The position numbers and the translations under genes were made by a program. Below the pieces are notes generated by a model, which saw only the letters and a list, made by a program, of their open reading frames with translations, was not told the DNA's origin and did not search any database. This document shows positions 9,694 through 21,700 of a stretch of DNA of 52,609 bases, in pieces. Numbering within the stretch: position 1 is the stretch's first letter; each line of letters opens with the position of its first letter. The DNA is from Gnetum montanum (Eukaryota; Streptophyta; Gnetopsida; Gnetales; Gnetaceae). The stretch lies in contig MNCI01030304.1 of assembly GCA_015680685.1 (NCBI GenBank), positions 1,264,617-1,317,225 on the forward strand, read 5' to 3'.

Positions 9694-10440
9694 TTAGTCA
9701 TGCAATTTCTTCCTAATCTGGTATGGGTTAGGAGGCACGTAGGGCCTAGATTGCACTATTCGATAGTCTCCTTGACCCTCACTCATTATGTTAAAGGGAA
9801 ATTCTACCCATAGGGCATCTTCTGATAGGTCATTGACTTCTTTCATTCTTTTGAGTGTGTCAACCTCATGTGTTTCATTATTATCCTTTACTATGGACAT
9901 GTCATTAGGAAACTCCGCCTCTGACCCCTACTCCATATTAATGTTGTTGATAGCTAAAGGGGCAAGCTTGTCACCATGGATGATAACTTCACCACCTTTG
10001 TACAAAAGGTGGATTTCTTGGTGGATTGGCGAGGAAAGGGCTCATAATTGGGCTAGCCACAGCCTACCCAAAATGAAGTTAAAGCCTAACATTTCCTCTA
10101 CAATGTTGAATTCAACAGTGGTGGGGAATTGCTCCCTTGCCACAAAGGCTATTATGATAGTACCCCTAACAATGATGCACAACTTGTTAAAGAACTTCAA
10201 GCATGTGGTTTTTGTTGGCTTGATTTGGTCTACAAGGCCTAACTTATTGATAATGATGGTGTCTAGGATAACATTTATTGCTACACCGTTGTCAATGTGC
10301 ACTCTCTAAATTTTGCATTGCCCAACACATATGGTGATGAACATGGGGGTTGTTATGACCTCATCCTTCTTAGGGTTGACCTTAATTGCATCATCACAAA
10401 ATGCTAGGAATGTGAAACTCGATTCCTATAGTGAAGGGGG
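9694..10440 (-). pseudogene. pol: Retropepsin-type aspartic protease and linker, Tat-like element (decayed)
   Basis: This protease processes the Gag-Pol polyprotein inside the particle. The 10,042-10,302 frame begins with the active-site strand VHIDNGVAINVI, where the family has D-G-G or D-T-G; the Asp is kept but the next residue is Asn. It then has the ILD...KLGL and the LGFNFILGRLWL blocks that close retropepsins of this lineage, where GRPW is usual. Upstream on the minus strand to about 10,440 is the lead-in segment with ITICVGQCKI and one TAG stop just before the active site. Downstream, 9,694-10,041 contains HQEIHLLYKGGEV and a proline-rich PYVPPNPYQIRKKL stretch typical of the linker toward RT. 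It sits between gag and the interrupted pol. Confidence 0.82.
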
Positions 10441-11279
10441 CAATATCACTGCATGGATGGAGTTCTCATTTGTAGGGATGTCCTCTATGATTGGAATGGA
10501 GGTCAACATCTGCACCAATGCTTTGTGGTAGGTAGATGAGGCCATGATTAGGTCAGACAGGCTCAACATTATGTTCTTCTATTTGAGCACTTGCTTAACT
10601 TAGGTTAATGCATCCACGAAGTCTTTGCCATCAATTGCATTTTTATTGGCTTTGACTTCTTCCATATGTCCTAAGAGATGGATCTCTTGTAGAGGTGACT
10701 TAGGCTTTGTTGGCTTGGCCTACACAAGGGCCTCAATGCTTGGTTGTGATTTGCTAGTCATGGCTTAATCAGCTACCTTTGCCATGGGAACCACAAATAT
10801 GGATGTTGACATTGGTGAACCTAGTGCTTCTTAGTCTTAATGTTTCCTAACCATCTGGTATGCGAGATGCTTGTTGGGCCTCCTATGTTACCACCTAGGG
10901 AATCTACCCATGTTGCTAGCAAATTCAGCTCTTGGATAGGAAGGGACTAATGCGTTACCCACTATTGAGCTTTAGGTAGATAAGGAGCCAACATGTTGTG
11001 ACACCCTGATGACAAAGGTTAGTTGAATAGTTTTTGTTGCAACATGCTGTAGGACCCTAACCATGAAGGGCATTATAGGTGCTTGAAATAACACTCTAAC
11101 AATAAAAGGAGGCTGAGGGGAAACTTATGCTACCAGAGGGCACACAAACCATGAATGGCTACTACACCAGTTCCAAGTTGTCATCAACATTGATAGAATT
11201 TATGACATAGCTAGAATCATTCACATTTAGAGGATCCTTGTACATCTTCATAGATTGGTTCTGAGGTTTAACTAAGTTA
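10441..11279 (-). pseudogene. Gag-to-protease spacer, Tat-like element (heavily decayed)
   Basis: No long open frame survives. Fragments of a low-complexity, Pro/Ala/Thr-type linker can be read on the minus strand between the zinc knuckle and protease, as expected for this element family. I find no domain in it. Confidence 0.4.
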
Positions 11280-11410
11280 TTATCATCAAGTACCAACTCA
11301 CCTCTATCAATCATTATTTGGAGATCATCCTACAAAGCTATGCAAAAATTAGTGTTATGATCAGGTAGCTGGTGGTAGTAACAAAATCGGTCCAGTCTAA
11401 AGTGTTTCAG
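11280..11410 (-). pseudogene. gag: Gag zinc-knuckle-like motif, Tat-like element
   Basis: On the minus strand the segment reads CYYHQLPDHNTNFC, then a DDLQIMIDRGEL helix. The C-x3-H-x3-H-x4-C spacing followed by a helix ending in IDRG is what Tat-type gag polyproteins show after the capsid region. It would bind the genomic RNA. Stops separate it from the capsid part. Confidence 0.6.
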
Positions 11411-11599
11411 GACTAGGGGCTCATTTAGTGTTGTTGATGTAGGATTCCTTAGTAGCTTGCAATATCTATCATGTATTTTATAAGCATCTTCAAACATCTA
11501 CTTGTGTTGGATATGTCTAGCCTTTAGCAATTGGTCCAATAGTTCTAAAGATTTTAATGGCAGTGAGGTGTACTTGGAGCAATCCTTGTGTTCAAAGTT

Positions 11600-13390
11600 A
11601 GGCCTTGGAGCAACTTGCACTATGGACACTAGTTAGGTGGGCTGGTTGGTTACCATAGTGTTAGGGTTGGTGGCTTTGTTGTTATCTAGGGCTCTAGGCT
11701 GCCTAGCTGTTGGCTTTAGGTTGGTTGCCTTGGCCTCTTTGACCACAGTCACCACCATTGCATTTTGCTTTCCCTTATCCTTATCTTTCCTTGCATGTAG
11801 GTTGTTGTAGGCCATGTAGGATAGGTCCTTACTAGTTTCTGTTGCATCCTGTATGCTCTTGGTATGGGTAGAGTCTTGGTTTAGAGACTATGGGCCTAAG
11901 TAGCACAATTTACACTTTATGAAGTCATTAACTACATTCTTAAATATGGCCAAGAAGTTTGTTTCAGCTATTGGCTCTCATATTTTGTTTAACAAGGTGC
12001 TCTAGTGCTGGATGAATTTTTGTATAGGCTCTAGGTGGCCCTACTTGATTCACATTAGTTGGTCTAGGGTGGTTTTTGGCTTTGAGTTGTACTTGAAGCA
12101 CATCACAAATTGGCTCAGAAGATCCTCTAGAGAGAAGATAGAGCTTTTGTATAATGGATGGTACTAGTCTAGTGCCTTGCTAGTGAGTGACATGACAAAC
12201 ATGTATATGATGGCATGTGGCCATGCCTACAATAGCAAATACTCTAACCTAAATGTAACTAGATGTGCATTGGGGTCCCCCTCACCATTGTATTTTGTGA
12301 ATTGAGGTAGTGGGACCTTGGACAGGAGAGTTAGTGGTGGAAACATAGGACTAATAGGGTCATCCTAGCAAAATTCCAACACTTTGATGGTTTTGGAGAA
12401 GGTGGCCTTGAGCTGCTTCACCTCTTATGTCAGGCTTTGAATCATCGGGAATGCTTGGTCTAAGTTGTGAGACATTCTAATCAACTATGATAGTTGCATG
12501 AATTATTATTGGACTAATTGTGTGGTTCATGGCCTTGCTATGGGTTGTAGAATCATTAAATAAGCGTGATGTGTGGGCTGTGTTATAGGGATGATGATTG
12601 GGGTAAGTGAAGCATACGTGGGTTGGGTTGATGCTAGGGGAACTGATGAGATAGGCAAGATGTAGGGTGCCTGAGTCATGTGGGGCCTAGAGATAGGTCT
12701 TGTGTGGAGGTCTGGTTGCGTTGACTTAGTTGCATTGGGCAGCGATGGCTAGATGGGTGGTAGTGATGCCACGAAGGACAAGCCAAAAGAAGCTAGCACA
12801 TCAAGATGTGTCTAGTGCATTGTTATAACAAGTGTTGACCTAGATGGTAATGTCGGTGCTATGAACATCTTCAAGAGAACAAGTGAATAGGATTGTGGAA
12901 GAGCCAGTCTAGGGATGGCTTGGTGGAAGATGGTATGGAAGGAGCCCTCATACTCAGAAAGAGCTTCAAACTCATCCTCTTCTTCCTACAGGGGTTCTTC
13001 ATAGTCTATCCCTACTTTTCACTCACTTGTTTGGATGATTTGGGCTAACATCCAATGGTAGGGCTTTGTGAGTGGGATGATGTCAAGTGAGGAGGGGATG
13101 TACTCCCATTTTTTCTAATGAATCAGTTCATAGCCTTGTTTTTCTTCCATGTTTAAGTAGTCTATGAATAGCCTTGCTTGAATCTTTATGCAAATGAAGT
13201 TGTTTTGTTCATCACTTAGTGTAGCGTACTCTGAGTCTTGCCCATGCAACCTAAGGGATTGCCTTGGCTTTGCCATAATAGGATTCCTAGGGTTGTCAAT
13301 CCTAGTCTCTTGTTAGATAGGCAAGATGGTGAGTGTGCTTGGGATTGACATTGAAGGCTACTCAAAATTCATAGATGCAAATCAAGTTGC
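11600..13390 (-). pseudogene. gag: Gag capsid protein of the Tat-like element (broken by many stops)
   Basis: Gag assembles the virus-like particle in which reverse transcription takes place. Starting near 13,370 on the minus strand, an N-terminal region has RQSLRLHGQDSEYATL and an acidic EEEDEFEALSEYEG patch. From about 12,330 to 11,830 the capsid domain is clear: LPQFTKYNGEGDPNAHL, then SLEDLLSQFVMCFKYNS, TTLDQLM and a LEPIQKFIQH helix. After it comes a basic, Lys-rich tail in the open frame 11,633-11,815. Within about 170 codons of the capsid domain there are five TAG and two TGA stops. Several sit at positions where this family has Gln or Arg (CAG, CGA), so decay by methylcytosine deamination is likely. 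The true start is uncertain; the first Met near 13,370 is followed by a stop after three residues. Confidence 0.85.
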
Positions 13391-13584
13391 AAGAGGGAAG
13401 GACAAGAGTTATTGATTGCAAAAATGGCTAACTTTGGTGACTATGTTGTTTATGTTGAGAGCTGACTACACTCTTTGCACTAAGGGCCAACTATGCTCTC
13501 TATGCTAAGAGCTAATTACACTCTCATCAAAAGCATCAAGAATTTGACTAACTATGGTAATGTGTACTATGGGTTGTTACGCGG

Positions 13585-13684
13585 GGTTCCTAGGGAACCG
13601 ATGACAGGGTCTAGTTCACACTAATTGGTTAGTAGAAAACACCTACGTTGGCCTAAGATCCAGCTACTACTACATGTGTAGTAG
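13585..13684. repeat. Two short inverted repeats in the LTR/leader
   Basis: GGTTCC and GGAACC face each other across three bases at 13,585-13,599, inside a patch that keeps CpGs (ACGCGGGG, ACCGATG) in an otherwise CpG-poor region. A second inverted repeat, CTACTACA and TGTAGTAG with two bases between, is at 13,667-13,684. Both could form RNA hairpins in the element's transcript, for example near the primer or packaging site, though no function is shown. Confidence 0.5.
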
Positions 13685-14541
13685 GTCCACAGGGTGTTGG
13701 GTCTATGCTAGCCTATAGCTAGAAATGGTAATGTAGAGAGCACATGAGATAACCATCAATAGATTCTAAAAGAGAAAACGGTTTGACCCTTCTTTTAGCA
13801 CTAGAAACTATAGCAACCGAAAATAGAAACAGCTGGAACACTGAGGTTCACAGGTGGATAGCCTAAACCCGAGTCCATGTGAAAGCCTACTAGAGATGGA
13901 GACAAGGTACCCTGAATGATCTTGTCGATTGAATAGGGACTTACTAGTTGTAACTAGGGTGTAGCGTGGTAAGCTATGATGCTGATGTGAAATGGTGCTA
14001 ATTGTTTAAGCGGTGTCAATGATGTCAATGGGGTCAAGTATAGTCAAGTTTTTCAGTGAAAACAAGGATGCTAATATGTGGAGACTATTACCCCAACATA
14101 GTTTTAGGTGTAGCTATGTGATGAAATAGTGAAAAATGTAAATAAAATGCTAGAAATGCAAAGAGAAAGAGAGAGAATTAGGACACCACCCCAAATGAAG
14201 TTGAGCGTAGTTAACACCAAAAGGGGTTAGAAGGTATGTGGTGTACAACAGGCATAGTGGACATCAGAGTCATAGTCTCTAGGATGTCTAGCCATAAAGA
14301 CTGATGTTCCACCAAGGTGTTTGTACCTATCGAGTTGGCTACCATGCTGTACTATCAACTGTAGTGTTCTAGTGGACTATGGTGGGCTACGATGGTATGC
14401 AACTTTGCCAATATGCCTTGGTTCTCTCTTGAATGCTCTTTGGATTTGCCAATGCCAAGAGTGAGCCATCTCTCAAATTTTCCAATGCTTTAATTTTTTG
14501 CCAATCTAGATTTTTTCCCCAATCTTGAAAACATTGAGGGT

Positions 14542-14557
14542 GGGGATATTTATAGGG
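14542..14557 (-). promoter_or_regulatory. TATA box of the Tat-like LTR
   Basis: The minus strand reads CCCTATAAATATCCCC, a good plant TATA box set in C-rich sequence. It lies between the upstream repeat array and the downstream leader and gag, so it is well placed to start the genomic transcript running leftward. Confidence 0.6.
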
Positions 14558-14599
14558 TTAGGTTTAGTGTGAAATGTGGGATGTCTACCACATGGTGGA

Positions 14600-15410
14600 G
14601 GGGATGGTTGGAACTACACTCTCACCCAACTATGCTCTTCATTGGTCTGGTGGTGATGTGCTTTGCTATGCTCTACCAAACTCTATGAGACTACGAGACT
14701 GTAACTATGGTATCAACTGCATGTGTGTGCACCGAGAGGATCACAAGGTACTTGAAAAAATGCAACTTGAAGACTATGCTTCAGGACTATGCTCTCCATT
14801 GTCTTGGATGGGGTTGAGCATAATTACAATTTTGGGGCCAAAAGGGGGTACAAAAAAGAAGCATTTTGCTAACTATGCTTGTCAAAGGTGAGTTGGAGTA
14901 GAGCTGAGTGCCTGTGCTATGTTGTGAAGTCCTTTAGAGGATGTTTTGGTTGACTACGCTTTGGACTAGGGGAGAACATAGTCTCACACTTAGAAAAAAT
15001 TGCAAAAAAATGGCTATGTGGTAAATACACTCTCCATTAGAGGCTAACTGCACTCCTGGTTGGGGATGAGCGTAGTCCTAGCACTTGTCAAAACTTGTAG
15101 AAACTAGCTTCTAGTTGACTACGCTTAAGTATGATTTGGGCTAGGGAAGAGCATAATCTCAACACTTAGAAAAATCTATGAAAACTAGGCCTTCATGCTG
15201 ACTATGCTCTCCATGAGAGGCTGACTATGCTTTGGGGCAATGAAGAGTGTAGTTCCATCACTTAGAAAAAAACTCTACAAAAATTGGCTTCATATTGACA
15301 CTTGGAAAAAATTGCAAAACTAGCTTTTGTGTTGATTACACTCTCCACTAGAAGCTAACTATGCCTTGAGGTAGTGGAGAGTGTAGTCCCAACACTTAGA
15401 AAAATTTGTA
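14600..15410. repeat. Hairpin-motif tandem array in U3 of the Tat-like LTR
   Basis: Decayed copies of ACTACGCTCTCCACT and its inverse AGTGGAGAGCGTAGT alternate, each inverse followed by CCAACACTTAGAAAAA and a short A-rich spacer ending in TAGCTTC. The GTAGTC-plus-CACTTAG landmark recurs at about 14,977, 15,071, 15,151, 15,248 and 15,381, so the period varies from about 80 to 133 bp. The paired arms can fold as hairpins. They lie upstream of the TATA box on the minus strand, a usual place for enhancer subrepeats. Similar copies without the full pattern are at 13,441-13,540. Confidence 0.8.
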
Positions 15411-15639
15411 ATGAAGATGTTGTAGTCTAGATTTTGTGGTGTTTTAGCTTGCATTGACTTCATTGTAGTTTCTAGCTCTAGTTCGAAAAAAGACTACATC
15501 AGAGCTTGATTTTTAGTTGCATTTAGAACCCACTACATAGGAACTAAAATTCACTTCATTGCTCTACTTCATCAAATATTTTTCCAGTAGGGTTACACCA
15601 CCTCAATCCCCTACATCATGCATTGAGCACCTTCTCCTA

Positions 15640-15900
15640 TTTCTCCTTGTAACATACATTAAGCTTTTTCTTTGTGTTTCCCTTTCATTTAGTTGCAATG
15701 AATAAAAAATGCATGTTCTGGTCTCCCTCATGTAACTAAGTGATATGTGCCTACTACCACTAGTAACCCTCTTCCTTCTAATCCAACTCTTGTAGATCTC
15801 CTAGTAGCTCCCACTCCTCATTAGCCATATTCGCCTCATTTTCTTGTAGCAATTGGATCTCCCTTAGGCTAATATACAGTTGCACCCTATAAGCCCCGAA
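15640..15900 (-). pseudogene. LINE ORF2 linker between endonuclease and RT (decayed)
   Basis: On the minus strand a helical segment (REIQLLQENEANMANEEWEL) leads to LHEGDQNMHFLF and a KKKL tail. This corresponds to the W-x-x-EGD-x-N-x-x-FF motif that precedes RT in plant LINEs. Several TAG stops lie inside. The RT domain itself is not present. Confidence 0.65.
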
Positions 15901-16099
15901 GTCGTACTTCTCCTCTAATGCTCTAGCCCTTAGCCTTTGTTTTAGTAGCTTTAGCCCCTATCTCAAGAATTTCCTTGGCTCATGGTACACTGAGTAGCTT
16001 TGCTAGATGTCCTGAACCATTGGTTTTAACCATAGCTTACTTAGCCACATGCACTCAAAATGGAAGGACCTACAAGCCTAGCCCTAACCATATTGAGTT

Positions 16100-16720
16100 G
16101 ACAGAGAATGGATCGGTGGTCTAAAGCTTGTTGCTCCTTTCCCATGACCTGAACGTCAAACACCAATAACAACCTTGTACTAATCTACATTCAGTTAATT
16201 TGAGACTAAACAAGATCAGATCCTCATCTCTTATTGCTCGAAGTAAATTTGCAACTTGCAATATCCATGTCCACTAGATTGTGGTCCTAAAGAAAAGCAA
16301 TGCATTTTGGTCCACCATGCAGATCCATGCTATCCCCTTCCATCTTCTCGCACAGGTACAATTGTTGGTTAAGGTCACCAATAAGGATTCACCTTTCTCT
16401 ATCAAGGACTAGTTGTGACACCTGCCTTAATTCCTGCAACTGTACTTTCCAATTCTACACCCCATAAACATTTGTTAGCCAAATGTTTTATAGATACACA
16501 TGAACCATCTGACTCCATCTAGAAGCATCCACCAATGTGATTTGAAATTGGGATAAAATGGAAAGCCCCCTCACATGGCCCCTACATGGGACCATCTACA
16601 AATTCCAATGCTTTTACTGTAATAGCCTAGATTCTACCACTTGCAACTTCATCTCTTGCAAGCATACCACATCACATCCCTCACTCAGCATAATCATTTT
16701 AGGATATTTCATTTGTAAGG
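16100..16720 (-). pseudogene. LINE ORF2 endonuclease (EEP/APE-type) domain (decayed)
   Basis: This endonuclease nicks the target DNA to prime reverse transcription. Near 16,675-16,640 the minus strand reads DVVCLQEMKL, the first conserved block with its catalytic Glu. Near 16,390-16,350 is a LIGDLNQQL segment, the GDFN-type block with its Asp, slightly altered. Between and after them the frame shifts several times and stops accumulate. The C-terminal SDH block is not recognisable. Confidence 0.7.
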
Positions 16721-17329
16721 GGTACCCTTTCCCTTAGAATTCCAAAAAAGAATCTTCATGGGGAAACAAATGTTTGTTTGTGATACACCTCCTTTAGATT
16801 CTTCTACACTCTTAGATCAATATCAAACTATGTCAACTTCTTCCTTACTATTAGCCCATCTAGTTGTCTAGCTTTACCCCTTGCTGAGGAAACCATGACC
16901 AACCCCGATATCGATTCAACAAGTGCTTTTTGGACCCCAAGGACATCCTGAAGCTAAGGATGGGAGGAATCCTAATCCAACCTAATCCAATCAACTAGTG
17001 GAGGTAGCTCACTACCCTGTAATTGCACCAAGGTTAAATTCCTCCCTTTTGAGGTATAGGGGGATTGTGTGGTGGATATGCCCTTCACCATTCCACCCTG
17101 TCCCCACTTCACAATCTTAAACCACCCCATTCCAATAACTCTAACATCCTTAGATCAAAACCTAGGGTCATTGGCTTTTCCCTAGCCTTCTTCACTAGTC
17201 CCTGCCCTCCTCCTCAAATGAGTTAGGCTTTATAAGATTGACTCACTAGTGCAACTACTGTAGGCTTCACCACATGATCCTTTCTCCCAATGAGATTCCA
17301 CCCACCTTGTAGTTGGTGCAATGGACCTT

Positions 17330-18235
17330 CAACTAGATCCAACAGTCCTCAAATGCCCCTTTCCAATAGACAATGTCTCTTTTGACACTGGCTTAACTAT
17401 CGATAGACTCTCAAATTGGACCTGTATCTTTTCCTCACCCAAGGCTAGGTCCAAAACCACTTTGTTGACATGGTTCTTGAAGCCCATCAATCTCCAAACA
17501 TAAAAATAGGCATAGTGTATTCTATCCATTGATGCAGTGCAAGCATAAACCTTTATAAATTCTTTGAAGAATCTAGAAAATGATTTTAGAAAGCCTAGCA
17601 TCCAAAACTCCAGAGGTAGATCCAAGATTTGAATCCAAACTAGTTCTCAATCAAAAAGGTTTGCATCATGGTGGACCCTTGGCCTCCATGGTGAAAGGGC
17701 CAATCCACAGGCCTCATAAAATCATAGTCCCCCCAACAACATTCATTCTCTATTAGCATCTAATTAGAAAACAAGCAAAAGCTTGTCATCCACCAAACTT
17801 TGAACCTACACATTCTCCAAGTTCCAAGTAGTGCGTGCCTAGTGTTAGATAAGGTCCATCCTAGATCGCACATCCTTTGAAACAAACTTTTCCATTAGGC
17901 TAAGCCCCAAAGCACATAATCCCTGCATAGGAGGATGCCCAATTTTTAGCCTCATGGTCTTGCCCTCCAGCGAGCAAGCTTTAGTCTCTTTCTTCTAGCC
18001 AGCTGGCACCTCAACCCTTCCCATTGACCCTTACACACTCCTAGCCACATTGCCTACCAACACCTCCTTGGTAGCCCCCAAGCCTTTAAGCTCCCCCCTT
18101 GAGAATTTGCAAGGAGCACCCCCATCATTGCTGATGGCTGTTGCACTGCAACCAGTGCATCCCATGCCCCCTACTTTCCTAATGCTCATCACTCTCTTGC
18201 TCACTATGCTCTTGCTCATTTTTGAATCCCCATTC
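17330..18235 (-). pseudogene. LINE ORF1, DUF4283-like RNA-binding protein (decayed)
   Basis: ORF1 of plant LINEs coats the element RNA. In the 17,329-17,625 frame the LDLPLEFW segment is the family's PxWIRxxxLPLEFW block. It is followed by LGRF-like SFSRFFKEFIKVY, ASMDRIHYAYFYVW and VVLDLALGEEKIQVQFE, which match the DUF4283 strand order. Upstream on the minus strand, about 17,640-17,720, a DYDFM...PWFHHGG region fits the preceding fold. The most N-terminal part (18,031-18,219) is Ser/Gly/Lys-rich with no motif. A cysteine knuckle expected downstream is not clear. Stops and at least one frameshift break the frame. Confidence 0.7.
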
Positions 18236-18756
18236 TTTTCAGTAATATAATCTCCATGTATTTTTTAGTTATTTATAGCTTGCATATTTTTTCTTTACAA
18301 GATGTATTCAATCATATTAGGTTTATCATTGGTTGTAAGTGATTTTTCAAATGTTAAAGAGGATAAATGCAATTACATTTAATGACTAGTTGAGATGTAG
18401 TGGGTACCTATTTTTCTTATAACAAAAGAACACATTAAGATGGACTGGGCATGGATTAGTTCTAGAATGGTTACTGTTTGATAATGATAATATGTTATGT
18501 AAGATGTTAAAGTTTAGCTTCTTTACTTTATCTTTTCACAATGAGCAAGGACTTCCTAGCCCACTTATATTACAAAACTTAAGGGGCTATTGAAAGGTTA
18601 AACTTTCACATGAGATAATCATAGAAAACATTTTTTATTTTTACAATAAAAATTTACAAAACTGAGATTAGATCATCATGACATGTATCTCTTTAAAATA
18701 AAAGCAAAGGAGAGGTTTTGTCCTTGAAGCTTTTTTTATGGACCCCAACAAATATT

Positions 18757-18788
18757 TAAATTGAAATTGAAATTGAAATTGAATTTTT
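18757..18788. repeat. Hexanucleotide microsatellite
   Basis: TTGAAA repeats about four to five times in tandem, with an imperfect unit at each end. Confidence 0.8.
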
Positions 18789-21700
18789 CTTGATTTCATT
18801 TAAATAACCATAGGATCTATTGCATGGATATTACATTTTCATGCAAAATAAAGAGAGCTTCTACAAATTAATCAAGAACCAATGGTGGCAACAAAAATAA
18901 ATCATACAAGTTTTTTCCTTTAACATTAGAAATAGTACAAGAAAGAAATATGTGTAATTCATCTTTAAGGGCTCCTAACCTACACAACTTACAAATGTGC
19001 TCTCTTAGGGAGTTGAATCCATTTTAAACTTTCAATTCTAAGATGATTAATAATTAAGTGAAGCTTGCTGATAGCATTTAAATACTTAATTGGAATAGTA
19101 GTTGAGAGATAATGAGTTTCAACATCTAATTTATTAGATCTAATGTGGTGTAAAAAAAATTGTCTCTTGCCTTCTACATTAGACTACATTTGCATTAAGA
19201 CCTTCTACTTAACTAGTTGGCAAATATGGTTAGAATTTTGCTGCATGTCATCCTAAGGGATATCCCATTTTCTCAACCACTGCATTCTTTGAAAATACCA
19301 ACCATAGTCTCATGAATCCTCAAGAACTATTTTAGAAAATTTGTCTTTCCTTAAGATACACAAGCTATAAGTGTATGTAATGAATTAACACAAGTCTTCT
19401 GCTTCTAAAGGTAGTAAATTCCATTCATATAATAACATTAATGTGTTTGCATCTTCACTTTTAACTCATCAAGAAGAAAAATTTTAATCATTGAGTACAA
19501 CACATGTTTACTAGTTTTAGGGATGTTTACTAAGGTCTACATCCTTATAATAGATATAATAGATTCTTTGAAAAATCTAAAGAGAGAAACTAATTGTTAA
19601 TAAGGAAGATGACCCTAGTTGATGAGACCAATGAAGGTCGAGGGTGAGGTCACAAAGAAGGTGATTAACAACCATGAGGAAGAGGTAGTGAAGTACATAT
19701 GAGGAGTCATTACAATGTGGCTAGTTACAAATGAAAGGGTTATGAGTTATGAAGGAGCCAAGATGAATAGTTACAAAGTGAAAGATTCTTATGAAGAAGA
19801 GCTACTATGTATGCTTATGAATAAGAGAGCCATTGTGAAAAAGATGCTATGCATAAATTTTTAAACAATATCCCACAAATGCCCCAAAAAAGAGAGGAAT
19901 GAATGTAAAATGTGGAAGGTGTGTTCCTTTCCATAGGTCATGGCCTTTAGAAAATAGGGATGGCACTAATCACATCACTAGTGCTAACTTCATTTTTTTC
20001 ATATTTGTGTTTGAAAGGATTTGATGTAGTAATAGAAAGCTTTGACGAAATATCAACTTTTGTAGGAGAGGAATGTACAAAAGTATATGTTGGCATATAT
20101 TGCCCATCATAATTCACCCTACATAGAGACTTTTTAATATTTTCTATAGGGTTGGAATCTAGATTTATTGGTGCTTGTTAATATTTTTTTATTTATGTTT
20201 TTCTTAGAATTCAATTTTTTTATTACTTCTAGCATAAACTAAATAAATAAATTCAAAATAAACTAAATTATTTCAAGGATTTCAAAGTTGTTTACATTCA
20301 TCTTATATAAAGTTACTATTGTTTTCTCATGACTACCATTTTCCATCCTACTAAAATCATAAATGCTTTCCTAAAAATCATAAATGTTAGTTGATTTCTT
20401 TTAGTTTTTGTATACATCATATTCTATTCAAGCTTATTATCTAGACATAATTGACTTTTTTAAAAAATTGTTCCATGTTTTTCAAAATAGAAAACATGGG
20501 AAAATAACCATAAAATATAGGTAAAAATCTTAAACATGTCTAGTAGGTTGTACAATTCCAAGCATAGCTACAACCCTCTTGTCAATGTAAGATTTAACCA
20601 TCATGAAAATTGTTATCCTTTTATATAAGAAAAAATTTTTCTTACATGTTTTGTATTTGGATTAATTATTACTTCTTGTAGCAAAAGTATTTACAAAAGC
20701 TTTTATTTTCTTTAGTTTCTTTATTGTCATTTGATCATTCTTGTCATTGACATTAACTTGAATTTTGGTTATTTTAACTTCAATTAATTTTTTTCCATCC
20801 TCATATTTGACACATTTTTTTTCTTTGCGTCGACATCTTTTTTCTTGAGCAAAAAAAGATAAACATTAAACAAATATCCTTCATGATGAAGAAAATTTCA
20901 AGAATTAGGAAGATTGTAATATGTAATTAGTTAAATGCAAGTCTTTTCATCTCCTTGTAAAACTAATTCCTTTTTAGGGTTAAGGAGATTGATTTCAATA
21001 AATAAAACATCTATGAAAACTAAATGTTGTAGAAATAGATTTTATATGCTTAATAAAACCAACAAGACTTAATAATTTCCTACTCAACTTTCTGAAAAAT
21101 TAATAAAATATTAAATAGCTTGAAAAAACATGGAATTTTAGAATATCTTTTTATATTGAACATCAAAATCTAGAATTTACTTACAAATGTTCAACATTGC
21201 ATGCTTATATATATAAGATCCTATATTCAGGGCATGTTGCACTATCAAAGAATTGCCTAGCTCAATAAGCAAAATAAAACAAGAAAAATAATTAGCCTAA
21301 ATAACTTAAATATCATTTTTTGCATCACATTATTTATGAAGCAAAACTTCAATTACAAGGTAGGTAACCCAAAATTTGAATGAACATATATTGTGATGTA
21401 AGATCAGCTACCAGTGACTTGTATACATCAACAAGGAGAACAAACTCAAGTGTTTTAACTTCATCAACTTCAATAGAAGGAGGTATCTCAAATTTTTTCT
21501 CACCATCTTGTAAATCTATATTCTTAAAATTAATAGAAATTTTTGGATTGATAGAAAAAGCAAAAATTTTGGTATTAGTTGAAGAAATTAGAGATACTTT
21601 AGAATCCCCTATAGGGAAGTTCTAGAGAGATCAAATCTACTAGAAAAAAAATCAAAGAGAGAAAAATTAAATTTACTGGAGAAAGATAAAATCCATTGGA

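Larger units (their letters stand above)
13391..15560 (-). mobile_element. Probable 5' LTR and leader of the Tat-like element
   Basis: Between the gag start and the LINE to the right there are about 2.1 kb with no coding similarity. On the minus strand there is a TATA box near 14,550, a repeat array upstream of it (14.6-15.4 kb) and a leader downstream. This is the layout of U3, R and U5 followed by the untranslated leader. The partner LTR would lie beyond the left end of the window, so the exact ends and the primer site could not be fixed. The right edge is placed near 15,560, where LINE similarity begins. Confidence 0.6.
15600..18235 (-). mobile_element. LINE-1-type non-LTR retrotransposon, minus strand, 3'-truncated
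   Basis: Read leftward, the order is an ORF1-type N-terminal part, a DUF4283-like domain, an endonuclease and the basic linker that precedes RT. Similarity stops near 15,600, where the Tat-like LTR begins, so the RT and 3' end are missing. Many stops and frameshifts mark it as old. The LTR element either inserted into the LINE or is joined to it by deletion; the other side of the LINE is not visible. Confidence 0.75.

Noticed and set aside
9788-10531. Long plus-strand frames (173 and 72 codons) opposite protease
   Set aside because: The protease on the minus strand explains the openness; the plus-strand proteins show no motif.
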